Position numbers and translations under genes: made by a program
NCBI GenBank assembly: GCA_963557785.1
Contig: CAUWBF010000003.1
Span: 62,001-126,000, forward strand
Origin: Merdicola sp963557785
GTDB taxonomy: Bacteria > Bacillota > Clostridia > TANB77 > CAG-508
Length of the DNA stretch: 64,000 bases
Direction of reading: 5' to 3'
Notes under the pieces: model-generated
Database searches by the model: none
What the model saw: the letters and a program-made list of their open reading frames with translations, nothing else
Told to the model about the DNA's origin: nothing
In this document: positions 22,754-35,500 of the stretch, in pieces
How the letters are laid out: each line of letters opens with the position of its first letter
How positions within the stretch are numbered: the stretch's first letter is position 1

Positions 22754-23005
22754 TTTAATCTCCTAAATAAAATATTTATAAATATATTTTTTCCTTAGTT
22801 AAGATTTTTATTTAATTTTTCTTTAGGTTAGTCATTATTAAATTAACTATTAATTTTTATTTTGTGTCTACAATGTTCGCATGAGTAATCACGAACATGG
22901 GAATTATATCATCTTATGTTAACTTTGTCAATGTTTATGTAAATTCATTTTGTTTGCAATAAAAAAGAAACCTTAAAAAGGTTTCTTTCTCTAATATATA
23001 TTTTT
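22754..23005. other. AT-rich intergenic stretch with one terminator
   Basis: About 250 bases upstream of the CAP gene and downstream of the PepSY-like gene. Apart from the terminator at 22966-22988 I see no gene, repeat or RNA here. Confidence 0.5.
22966..22988 (-). terminator. Terminator of the PepSY-like gene
   Basis: The 9-bp perfect stem AGAAACCTT/AAGGTTTCT with a three-base loop is followed by TTTTTATT on the minus strand. Confidence 0.85.
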
Positions 23006-23398
23006 TTATTGTTCTACATTATTAATTTTAGTAACTCTACCTGTATTTATTTCTATCTCTGCACTATTCTCTAAAGAAGATATATAATAATATTTATTTC
23101 CATTTCTATTTATCTCTATTACATTTACATTATCCTTATTTAAGTCTTTTTCTCCTAAACTATTAAATATTATTATAGCCTTTTCTCTTGCCTCAGATAT
23201 AGAAATTTGATAGTTTTCGTCTATATTCTCAGTTCCATTTATAATATTACTTAATTCATTTCTTACTTTATTCTTTGCTTCTATACCTCTTTGTATTTCC
23301 TCTTCTGATGGATTAGGATTATATGCTTTCTTATATAAAAAATATCCCCCTAATATTATTAATATTATAAGTAAAATAATTACTATTCTCTTTTTCAT
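23006..23398 (-). CDS. Membrane-anchored PepSY-like protein
   Basis: This 130-residue protein has an N-terminal membrane helix (RIVIILLIILIILGGYFLY) and an outside domain. Its C-terminal half, from QISISEAREKAIIIFNSLG to EIEINTGRVTKIN, looks like a PepSY domain (I-S-x-x-E-A ... final strand-turn-strand). PepSY domains are often inhibitors or partners of extracytoplasmic enzymes. The ATG at 23396-23398 is chosen because GAGGTG lies nine bases upstream; an in-frame GTG four codons earlier overlaps that site. It sits directly after the giant dockerin gene. Confidence 0.7.
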   Translation of the reverse strand: MKKRIVIILLIILIILGGYFLYKKAYNPNPSEEEIQRGIEAKNKVRNELSNIINGTENIDENYQISISEAREKAIIIFNSLGEKDLNKDNVNVIEINRNGNKYYYISSLENSAEIEINTGRVTKINNVEQ

Positions 23399-23476
23399 TA
23401 GTGTTCTCACCTCTATTATATTTTATAAAATTATTATACCTATATACATAAAAAAAATCAAACTTTTTAAATAATA

Positions 23477-23512
23477 ATAAAACAGTGTAGTATTTTAACT
23501 ACACTGTTTTAT
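23477..23512 (-). terminator. Terminator of the 5328-residue protein gene
   Basis: The arms AAAACAGTGTAG (23479-23490) and CTACACTGTTTT (23499-23510) form a perfect 12-bp stem six bases past the stop codon. Confidence 0.9.
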
Positions 23513-23517
23513 TTATA

Positions 23518-26500
23518 TTAATGGTTAACGTAAGCTTGGTTAATCTTAGATACATCTAATAATTTAATCTTTCCATCTCCGTTCATATCTGCAGCTTTTA
23601 GGTATATACCATCAAGTTGAGTCTTACCTACGAAATGTTGATTTACTTTAGATACATCTAACAATTTTATTTCTCCGTTTCCAGTAACATCTCCTGTTAC
23701 AATTATTGTCTTAGTTATTTCTTCGTTACCTTTTCTTGCCTTTATAACCATTCCAGTTCCAACATATTTTGTTGTATCTGTAATTTCGTTACCATTCTTA
23801 TCATAAACTGTCATTGTTCCGTTAGATTTCATATTAGCTAAGTAATCTGCAATTGATGTCCAAGCTGGAACTCTTTCTACATAATCATCGTTTACTGTAT
23901 AAACATCTGATGTTAAGTATAAGCTTTCACCATCTATACTTTGGTTTGTAAAGTTAACTTCAATCATAGACTCATTTGAATTTATTACAGCTATAGCATC
24001 TCCGGATTTTACAGTTACATTTTTTAATACTTTTTCTTCATAAATTGTTTGTACTGTTGCATTTATTACTTGTGCATCTGTAACCTTATTATATCCTGTT
24101 GGCTCCTTAGTTTCTTTTATTGATATATCGAAATCTGTTCCATCTGGAATAGAAAGTTTATTTACAATAGCTTGACCAAATTCATCTGTTTTTAGTTGTA
24201 ATGTATTTTCTTGTACAGTAACATCAAATTCTGTATCTTTAACGGCTATTTTATTACCGTTTTCATCTATTTTATTTACTATTAAACTATATATTCCTTT
24301 TTCTTTTTCGTTTGCTATGTAAATTATAATCTTATTATTAGCTTCATCATATACAGGGTATGTATTTGTTGCTCCTAATATTGTGAATCTTCCTGTTTGT
24401 GAATTTCTAGATAATGTTACCGTCTTACTATTTGTATCTTTCTTGTATCCATCTCCTGGTAAAATTTCGGTTATATCAATAGTTATACTTCCAGAACCAT
24501 TTATGTCTTTAATTGTTGCCATACCATTATTATCTGTAATAATTGATTGTGTTATTTGTGATGAACCAAGTTCTTGTGTTACTGTTACATCAAATGATGC
24601 ATTTGGTATAACTATACTACTATTAGCTTTATCTGTGTTTATAATTTCTATATTATATAAAGGTACACTTAATGGTTCTTGTTCATTGCTTACTTCTAAT
24701 TGTATAAATTTATCTTTTTGTTCTGTAAGTAATATCTTATCACCAGATTCTTCTACATCTGCAATATTTCCATTAGAGTCGTATTCTATTTTTATTGTCA
24801 TATTTCCTTGTATTGATTTATATCCCTGTGGAGTTCCCTCTTCAGTTAATGTATATGTATATGTTCCTGCTGTATCTTTTTTATCTACAGCAAAGTATGC
24901 TATACCTTTACTATTTGTAGTTACTAAATCATATTTATCTGGATTACCAATAGACTCATCTACTAATTTAAATGTTGCACCTTGTATACTACTTCCATTA
25001 TTTTCATCTACCTTATGAATTGATATACCAATCTTATCTAGTTCATTTGGTACATGTGCTTTTACTAATCTGTTAGCTGAATCAATCTCTAAGTTTTCTG
25101 CACCGTCTTGATTTTGTCCTAATGTTGAACTTACTTTTTCTAATCCATTTTCAGATTTATTTACAGTAAATGTAAAGTATCCGTCTGTACTTCCTAATTT
25201 ATATCCATTTGGTGCCATTAACTCTATTAGTTCAACTTTAATATCACCTTCACCAACTACTTTAGGTATTTCTATACTTCCAGTAGAATCTGTAGTTAAT
25301 ACTTGATATAATGCTCCACCAATTTCTGGAGTTATTTTTACTTGGAATGATACATTTTCAATTTTTACACTACTATCTACAGCATTTTCTTTTATAATTT
25401 GTAGCTTAAATGGTCTATATCCTTCCTCTATTATATTTACTACTTTAATTCCTATTTTACTACTTGTTCTTAGAGTTTCTATCGCTCCACCTTTTCCATC
25501 ATTTTGATCTTTTCCTGAAACTATATTTACATTATTTGCATCTACTTTTCCATCTTCATCTGTATGAATTCTTATTACTATTGGTTGAGCTTGTTTATAT
25601 CCTGTTGCTTTTGTTTCTGTAAGTGTTACTAAAATATATGAATTAATGTATGTAGTAGGGAATGATAATTGTAATTTTCCGCTATCATTTGTTGATATTT
25701 TTCCTAAACTTGTAAGTGTTGAAGGATCTCCTTCTACTTGAGTTGTAGCAGTAAATTCTATACCTCCTATAGGATTTCCATCTTCATCTACTTTATCTAC
25801 TTCAATTGCTACTTTTGGTTCATTTATTACTAAAATTTCAAGTTCTCTTGTACTTGCGTTTGCAGTTGCAATAACACTATTGTTATTTGATGCTACATTT
25901 GTAAGTACAGGTCTTGGTTCTAGTGGATTGCTTGTATCTGTTGTAACAGTAAATGTAATTTCTGCACTACCTATATTATTATCATATCCTTGAGCTGCTT
26001 GAGTTTCTTCTAGGTCTATTTTGATATTACCAGTTGTTTGTATTCCTCTATGTTCATATGCACCTTCTTCTGATACAACTCCTCCAATTGTTATATCTGC
26101 AGTAGTTACTGTAGCTGGATCTATAGGAATTCCTATATCAGTTGGTACATTATCTACATATGTTTGTAATTTAAATACTGTACCATTAATTCTTGTACCA
26201 TTAGAAGATTCTTTCATAATCTTAATATGCCATTTATTTAGGTTTCCGAATCCGATAAATGCACTAAATTCATAATCACCATCTTTTGTTTGTTGTAATA
26301 GTCTTTCTGAACCTGCCTCGTTTGTTACTTGTGTTATTTTACCATGTTTATCAAATTCTACTACTACATATACTTTATCTATTGGAGTATATCCTGTAGC
26401 TGGTGTTATTGTGTCTATTTCAAATACAACCTTTTTATTTATAAAGTTATATGTATTTCCTAAGTCTATACTTAGATTACCTGTTTGGTTATTATATGCA

Positions 26501-29500
26501 TAATTATTGTTATACTCTACAACATTTGTTGTTTGAGAAATTATTGTTTGAACACTATCAGATATTTCACCATAGTATGCTTTAATTTTTTGATCAGCAT
26601 TTAATGCTAAAATACTTGTATCATCTATATCAACATTGTTAATATTTAATGTTAATTTGTTTTCATTATATATGTAAATTATTACTTCACCAGTTATCTC
26701 ATCTATTTTATATTTAATATTATCCGTTGAATCATTGTATGTTATTTTATATTCATTTGATGCCTTAGTAACTTTAATGAAACCAGTATTTGTAACATCG
26801 GCTGCATATCCTGCTCCTGGAAGTTTCTGTTCATAATCTATTTCTAATAATCCTGGACCTTCCATTGAAATTACTGCTTCACCATTTGTATCTGTTATTA
26901 ATTGTGTATTATTTATTGTTTCATATCTATCTACAACTGTACCATTTCTTGCAACTGTTACATCAAATTCTGAACCTTGTATTGGTACATCATCTCCAGA
27001 ATCTTTGAAACCTTTATCTAAGTTAACAATTTTAAATTTAACTTTATCATCATTCTTTATTGTTATTTGGATATGTTCCATTTCTCTACTTTGATCCATT
27101 GTTTTTAAGTTATATAAAGCATTTACATTTGGATCGTTACTTGGATCTATTGTTACTCCATCAGGTTTTTGAAGTATTGTTACAGATTGAACTCTCTTAT
27201 CAGAAGAGAATGTAACTTCTATTATAATATCTTCTATTGGTCTATATCCTTCTGGTGGGTCAGTTTCTGTAATTGTATATCTAACTTTTTGAACACTTCC
27301 ACCTATACTTCTTGTATAAGTTGTCATCTCACCATTTATATCTGTTCCACCATTCCATGTATTAGTTGCATTTCCTCCGATAAGTTCTTCTTCTGTAATT
27401 TTGAATGATACTCCTTGTAGTGGAGCGCCAGTATTACCATCTATTTTATAAATACCTATACCTAGTTTTGTTTCTAATTTTACGTTTACTTTTACTCCTC
27501 TAATTTTTGAATTACTGTATAAGTCTGTTGAATAGTTTTGTTCCAAGCTTGCAATGTTTGAACTAGCAATATATGTACCACTTTCGTCAACAGTTCCTGC
27601 AGTACTATATTTTACTATAAGTGTTAATGGATCGATTATTGCATATCCACCATTTGTAGCCACTTGTTTAATTGTATAATGTACTACTGTATTTTGTTCT
27701 GCTGTTTTTATAGGTATTATAATATCACCATTTGAATCTGTTAAAGCTGTTACTCTATTTACATATCCACTAGGGTCTGTAATTTCAAATCCTAATTTTT
27801 CTATTGGTTGATCATATGTTTTATCTGTTGCATGTATTTTTACCATTAAGCATGGTTTACTCTTAACATTTAATGTAATATTAGCTGTATTTTGGTTAGT
27901 TGTTTGAAGTATTGGTGGTACTAATTCTAATCTATCTGGGTTTGTAAATTTACTTGTATCTACACTAATTGTTCCATTTGTGTCATAGTGTACAGTAAAT
28001 TGCATATCATCTAATGTTTCATATCCATATTTAGCATCATCATTGTGTATTGTGTATACAACATCTTCTCCTGTGTATACTTTTCCTAAAGTAATTGGCG
28101 TTCCTATAGTAGATGTTGTTCCAGCTGATGAATTTGCTTGAGTAATTATTGCTTGAGTTCTTTCACCTTTAGATGATGTAATTGTATATTTTCCAGATAT
28201 TCTTTCTGTTCCTAAATAGTAATCTGTATTATATAATATAATTCTTGCTATTTTCGAACTTTTAATTTCTACATTTAGTGTTCTTGTTCCTGTTCCAGTA
28301 ATTGTTATAAGGTCTGGATAGTTTGTTCTTGTAGAATTTATATTTCCTTTATTATCGTATGTTACCCATACTTTCATATCTGTTGGTAATGTTTCATAGT
28401 TATAGTCTATATTACTATTTGTTTCACTTATTCTATATTCTACTTCTGTTCCATCATCATCTGCTATTCTTCCTCCATCAAAAGTTACTTCTCCGGATGT
28501 ATTGGTTGTACTAGATACTGTAGAATTTCTCATTCTATTAGATGAAAGTTCTATTCTCTTTCCAGACATACCATTTCCACTTGCACCATCAGTACGTTTA
28601 ATATTAACAGTTAAATTTGGAATATATTTTATTTTAATTTCTACTCCTGCTCCACCATTTGGAGAAGCTGTTTCTATTATACAGTTTGCTGAAATGTATG
28701 GGTTATTATTACTATATGCAACTGTATCTACATTTCCGTTTTGGTCGAAATGTACACTTATATTAACTGATTCTGTTCCATCTCTGTAATATGTCTGAGT
28801 AGAACCACTTGGTGGTGTTGCTGCACTTATTAATCTTACTTCATATGTTAACCAGCTGTTTGCAATATTAGTTCCTAATATTCTAGTATCTGATCCCCAA
28901 CTGCTTGCAGTAGAAGTATCAAATGTTTCGCTCTTTCTATTTTGATCTTCTCTTATATATACTTGAGCTCCTAGTTTTATACTTTCGTCATAAGCATCCA
29001 CTGTTTCAACTTTAACATTAAACTCTCTCTTACTCTTTATTTTAATTTTTATTGTATAGTCATCTACTCTTGTAAATTCAACTGTAGTTCCATCTGCAGT
29101 GCTTGTACCATTTCCTAAGTTCGTTATATCTCCTTGGCTGGCTATTAATCCATCTTCATTATAGAATACTCTAAATCTTATATCTAATATTTTTCCGTAT
29201 CCTGTTGGAATACTTGTTGCATCTTGAGTAATTGTATAAGTTACATTTGCCCTCTTAGGTACAGAATCTATTCCAGTTTTTGCAGTACCATCATTTGCAT
29301 CTGTTGTTAATGTTATTGGATTTGTTATACCTGTTGTTCCTGTTAGTGTAAATGTACTTTGAAGTTTAATAGTATCATCACCTTGGTCTACATTTTCTAT
29401 TTCAAATGTTATTTGAGGATTATTATATACTTCTATTTCCATTACATATGTAGCTGTATTAGAAGGTTGAAGTATTTTGTATGCTACATTTATAGTTGCA

Positions 29501-32500
29501 TAGTTTCCTCCTAAAGATGAAATTCCACTTAAACTTAATTTTCCATTTTCATCAAATTCTAATCTTAATGCTATAGTGTTTATTTGTGCATAGCTTCCTT
29601 GTACATTACTTTGAGTTATAGTTAATGTTGCTCTTTCGTTTGCTGCTCTCTTACCTAAACTTAGTGTTAATTCTCCATTGCTATCAGTTGTTCCTGTTGC
29701 ACTAGAAGAACTTAAGTTAGCTGTAAAGTCTGATATAATATAATCTGCATTATTTTCTCTATTTACATTCTTAATTTTTATAGTAAAGTCTTCAGATTCT
29801 TCATATTTTATTTTTAAATCTAAATCATAATGCATTGTTTTATCTACTGATGAATTTAATTCAACATAGCTATTTCCATATATAATATTTATTCTTTGTC
29901 CATTCATATTGTTTGTTATATATCCATCTGGATCAAACATAACTTCAAATCTAGCAATTACATTATCTTTATTTCTATATTTATATCCTGTTGCAACTTG
30001 TTTTTCTACTATTTCATAAGTAACCATTTGACCTGCAATTGTAGCTCCCATATCTGCATGAGCTATATATCCATTATTTGTAATTACAGTTCTAGCTGTT
30101 CCCGCTGTTGGAGCACTTTGACGTATTTCATATTTCATGCCTGTAATACTTGTTCCTGTAGTTTCGCTTATAGCTTCTATACCTACTGTGAAGTTTGGAT
30201 TACTTTTTACAATTATACGTACATCTACTGTGCCATATAGGCTTGATGAGCTTTGTATAAATTCAAGTTCTATGTATTTTTGTGCAGCTGTGCTTACAGT
30301 TCCGCCAATTACTTTTCCATTGCTATCATATTTTAAAGTAAATGTTGCATTTGTAATTTTACCAAATCCGAAAGCTGGAGTTGGATTGCTTATTTCATAT
30401 GTTTTTTCTATGTATGATGCTCCATTTTCTGCTCTATAGTATGGTCCTACATACATATCTACTGTTCCAGCTGTTCCTGTTTGTTTTGTATCGCTATATA
30501 AATTTGATTTTCCTTGTTCTATTATCTTAAATGTACTATTTACTAATTTTTCATTTGCATTTTCTATATTTTGATTTTCTACTTGCATTACAGTTTTACG
30601 TTTGTTAACCATATCTATTTGGAAAGTATAACTTCCACTTAGGTTATTTAACATACTAGTAGAGCTTTGTCCTGATACTGGGTCTGTTATTTTAACAGAT
30701 CCATCTGTTGGATTTTGTAAGTACATTTCTTTTATAGTTCCATCTACGTCATATTGAACTGTTACTTTTATTTCTTGGTCACAAATCATATATTTAGGAT
30801 CTATATCAGTTTGCTTTATAGAATATGATATTGTTTTTCCAAAGAAATCTTTATCTGGTCCTAGATCTGCTTTTCCTGTTCCGTCTACTACTATTGGATT
30901 TCTTTGTCTTGGCGTCGTACCACTTATAGTGTAATTTACTTCATATTCTGCATGTGCAATATCTTTTGTATTATCATCTTCATCTTTATCATTAATTACA
31001 ACTATTTCTCTATCTGATGGTACTGTAAATATTTCTATTTCCATATTATTACCATCAGTATCTGTAACTGTAGTTGTTACTGCATACTTATTTTGAACCA
31101 TAATAGGTGTGCAGTTTGCTATAGTTCCATCATCTGCAAATGTAATGTTAAATGATATATCATCTATTATGTCATAATCTGCTGGTGCTTTTACTTGTTT
31201 TATTGTATACGTCATTGTTTCAGATCTATATACTTCTCCAACTATTTCTATTACTCTACCAGAAGCATCTGTAGCTCTATTTGTATCGCTTACTTCTGCA
31301 TATTGGTTTTGTATATCAAATGTTGCTCCACTTAAAGGATATGATACTGAGCTATCTGTAGATTTTAGAATTACTTTCATTCTGAATTCTTCTGTTTTTA
31401 TTCTTATATTTATATAGTTACTTTGTGTATTTAAATTTGTTCCTTCTATGTAGTTATCTCCACTTAATGTTGTTACAACAGATCTATTTATAATATTTCC
31501 ATTTGAGTCTAAATCTATATCTACAACTGTAGCATTTGCAACATTTCCATAAGCATCAAATTCTACTTCTATTTGACCTCTTCTTGTTTCTATATTTCCT
31601 GTTGTTTCATATATAGTATAAAGTACTGTTTCTCTTTTATGTTCTTCTTTAAATCCTATTTTGATTCTATTATTATCATCTTGTATAGATTTTATAGATT
31701 CTTCTTGTGTACCATAAGTACCATCTGCTTGCTTAACTTGTGAAATTCCCCTAAACTCTTTATCATATACATTATCGCGTTTCTTTATATCATATTTAGT
31801 TAAATTTATAGTAAATTTAGGTTTTAATTCATGTCTTACTTTAAGTGCTATCATAGTTGAACCTATAGGATTTCCATCTATTTTAACTACGTCGTCTCCT
31901 CCAATAGTTTGAGTAGATAATATTTCTGGTCTAGATTTTATTTTTCCTTCTTCATCATATTCAACTTTAATTACTATATTTCTATTTGGGTTGTATGACT
32001 GAGAAGTTTGAACTTCTTCTAATGTATATATTATAGTTCTTAAAGCATGAGATTTGCCCATATATGCTATAGACATACCATCACTTTCATTAGATGTTCC
32101 TGAATATATTTGTTCTTTATAATCTAAGTGTGCATTTTCATATTCATCTGCATCCCAAGACGTTACTTTATATTGTGTGCCTCCAACATATACATTTTCG
32201 TCTACTGAATTAACATTTTCTATTTCTATAGAAGGATGGTCTGTAAGTTGTTTGTTCTTCATAGTCATTGATATTGAATGTTCTTTAAAATCTGAAGATA
32301 CCGTTACAATTCCACTTTCAGGTTCACTAACTAGCTGTGGTGCTACTGCTAATTTTCCTTGATTTGTAAACATTACTCTTACTTTAATGTCTTTATATGC
32401 TAAATAATTATCAGGAACATATTTTTCTCTTATAGTTATATCTACAGTTTTTCCATAATATGTATTTGATCCTGTAATTGGTAATACTATTTTTAATTTT

Positions 32501-35500
32501 GTTTTTCCATCTTTATCTGTAAGTTTTGAACCATATGTATCTACTTGTCTTCCTGTAGATAAATTTGCATCTGTAATAATTACTGTTTTTGTTTCTAGTT
32601 CTACTCCTTCTAATGGGTTTCCATTTTCATCTAATTTTTTAAGTTCTATAGAGAAATTGTAATCCTTTTCATTATATATCGTATATTGTAATTTTCTTCC
32701 TGCTATTGTTGCTTCATCTAATGTAACATTGCTTGGTGTACATTTTTCCTTATAGCTTTTAATGTTACCATCATCATCAAATTCTAGTTCTATCTCTATA
32801 CTTGCTGTTGCTGGGTTTGTATAAGTTCTACCATTTAAGCTTCCAACTCCATCTTGAGTAATTGATATTACTAATTTTCTATTTGCATAAATATTATCTA
32901 AAGTTACAACTCCTACACCATTTGCAAAATTAACTGTTTTTAAAGGCTCTACATTATATGTCTCTTTTCCTGTTTTCTTATCTACTTCTGATATTACTAT
33001 TGTAGCAGATCCAGAATCTAATAAATTAAGTGTATCAGCATCTTTTAAATATAATGTTATTTCTAATGGGTCATTTATATTATCTCTATTAATATTTGTA
33101 TTTAATAGACCAACATTTAATGTATTTGTACCTCTACTATCGTAGTTATATCCTCCTGCTATAGGTTGGTTTGATGAAGTAGCATTAGAATTTATATTTT
33201 CAACAGGTGTGTAAGAGTATCCATTTGCATTATAGTTCCATGGATTATTAGTTTCGTACCATGTAGGATATTTCCAATTAGGTGATGTTAATAGTCCTCC
33301 AGCACTTATTCCAGCTACAGCAATATCATCTAAAGGTACACCTTGTGTTACACTTCCTTCTATTATCTTACCTTCATTATCAAATTGTACTTCTATTTTT
33401 TTAGTATCAAATTTTTTATGATTATATGCTGGTGTTTCTTGTATAATAGTAAATTCTACCAATTTATTATTATAATTTTTCTTAAAGTTTGCAGTATTTG
33501 TACCATTTACATCATTTATTGTTGTGTTCGTTCTAGCAGTTCTTTTTTCATATATATCATTTGATGTAACACCATTTTCGATTAATCTTGCTTCTACAGT
33601 TATATCTGTTTTTCCTGTTGTAAAATCAAATTTAAATTTATCACTATTTCCATAATATGTGTTTTTAAAGAATATTGGTAATTTCTGGTCACCTGTAAGT
33701 GTATAGTATTCTGTTACTTGATCATAAGTCCATCCCCACCACCAATGCCAGTACCAATTTCTATGTGTATATGATCTAACCCATGTACCTTGTGTTTTAT
33801 TAAATATTTTTAATTTAAATGTAGCATTAGGATCATCTTCGGCTGGTATAGAATCATCTTCTTCATATACTTTTGTTATTACTACTGTATAATCTTGTGT
33901 AGCTGAACCATCCGCATTTTGTACTTTAACATTAACTGTTGTAGTATCATTTACTAATACTATTTTTGTAGTTTGAGTATTTACAGTAAAGTCTTCCCCT
34001 GATATAGAAACTAAAGAAGTTGGGTCTTTTGTTATTACTGTTAAATCTGTTTCTGTTGCAGTTTCTGAAACTCTAACTTCATACTCTGTACTACTTGTTA
34101 CTGAACCTTCCTTTGTAGTTCCGTTATCTGTTGCTTTTACTTCTTGTATTTGAAGGTCATCACTAATAGAACCAGTATTATGATCTGATTTTATAATGTT
34201 TAATGTATATGTTTTATCTTTTGTACCATCACTACTTTCAACTTTTATAGTTACAGTAGTAGTTGGATTTAATAAATCTACTGTTTTTGTTGCAGTTCCT
34301 GTTACTTCTGCTTCTGTATCTATTGTTACTTTTGCGTTACTATCTTTAGGTGTTACTTTTACTAATGTATCTAAGTAAGTATTTAAAACTTCTACTTGAT
34401 ATGTTAAATCGTCTACCTTATATGCTGTATTTGTAGTAGTTGTTCCTGTTGAATCTGTATTCTCAGTTTCAACTTTTAATAATTCTAGTACATCTGTTGT
34501 TGTAGAAGAACCTCCACCACCTGGGTTGCTTGGATCTGTTGGTGTTGTACCTCCACCTCCTCCAGGATTACTTGGGTCTGATGGTTTTACTTCTTCTGGC
34601 TCTTTTGCAGTTATTCTTATTACTAATACTTTTTTAGTTGTTCCATCTGATTGTGTAACATCCTTTACTGATACTTGTAAATCTGAAGAAGTTGAATTTG
34701 GATCCCAAGATAATGTTCCATCAGCAGCTTGTACTACTGTAACAACTTTCATTTGTTCATCTTTACTATATCCTAATGCTTCTTGAACCTCTGTTAATAA
34801 TATTGTCGTTTTTGATTCTGTTAGTTGTACCATTGGTACTTCTATACTACTATCAATTTCTTTATTATCACAAGTTAACACATTTGTTCCAAATGGTCTA
34901 ACTTCTATATCATATTTAGAACCTGTAACAGGATTTCCATCAGAATCTACTTTCTCTATATCTATTCCATATGTTGATAAATCTACACTTTTGTCTTCAT
35001 TATTTCTTATTGTTAAATCTACAGTAACTTCATTTGTATCTGCATTATATGTAGTGTTTTTATTTCCTAATAATTCATCTCCTGTAAGATATGTTTCAGC
35101 AGTATATTTAATTATTTTATCAACTTCTGAAAAACTAAATCTAATAGTAAATGGCTGTGTTGGTAATTCATATCCAGGATATGCTTTTACCTCTTCTATT
35201 TCAAATACTTGGTCTACTGCATCTCTAACTATCATTACAGGTGTTTCAATATATCCAGTAGGATCTGTTATAACATTTTGGAATTCACCTGTATTTGTAT
35301 TTGTTACTTTAAAATAAACTCCTCCTAATAGAGCAGAACCACTCATATCAGTTTTTGTTATTCTAAATTTAACTTTTGGGTATCGTAGTGATATACCTTC
35401 TTCTTCAATATTAATTTTAATATTGTTTTGGCTATCTACTATTACATTACCTCTATCTAAGTTAACATATGTGCTCTCAACTGGTACTAGGTTTCCTGCA

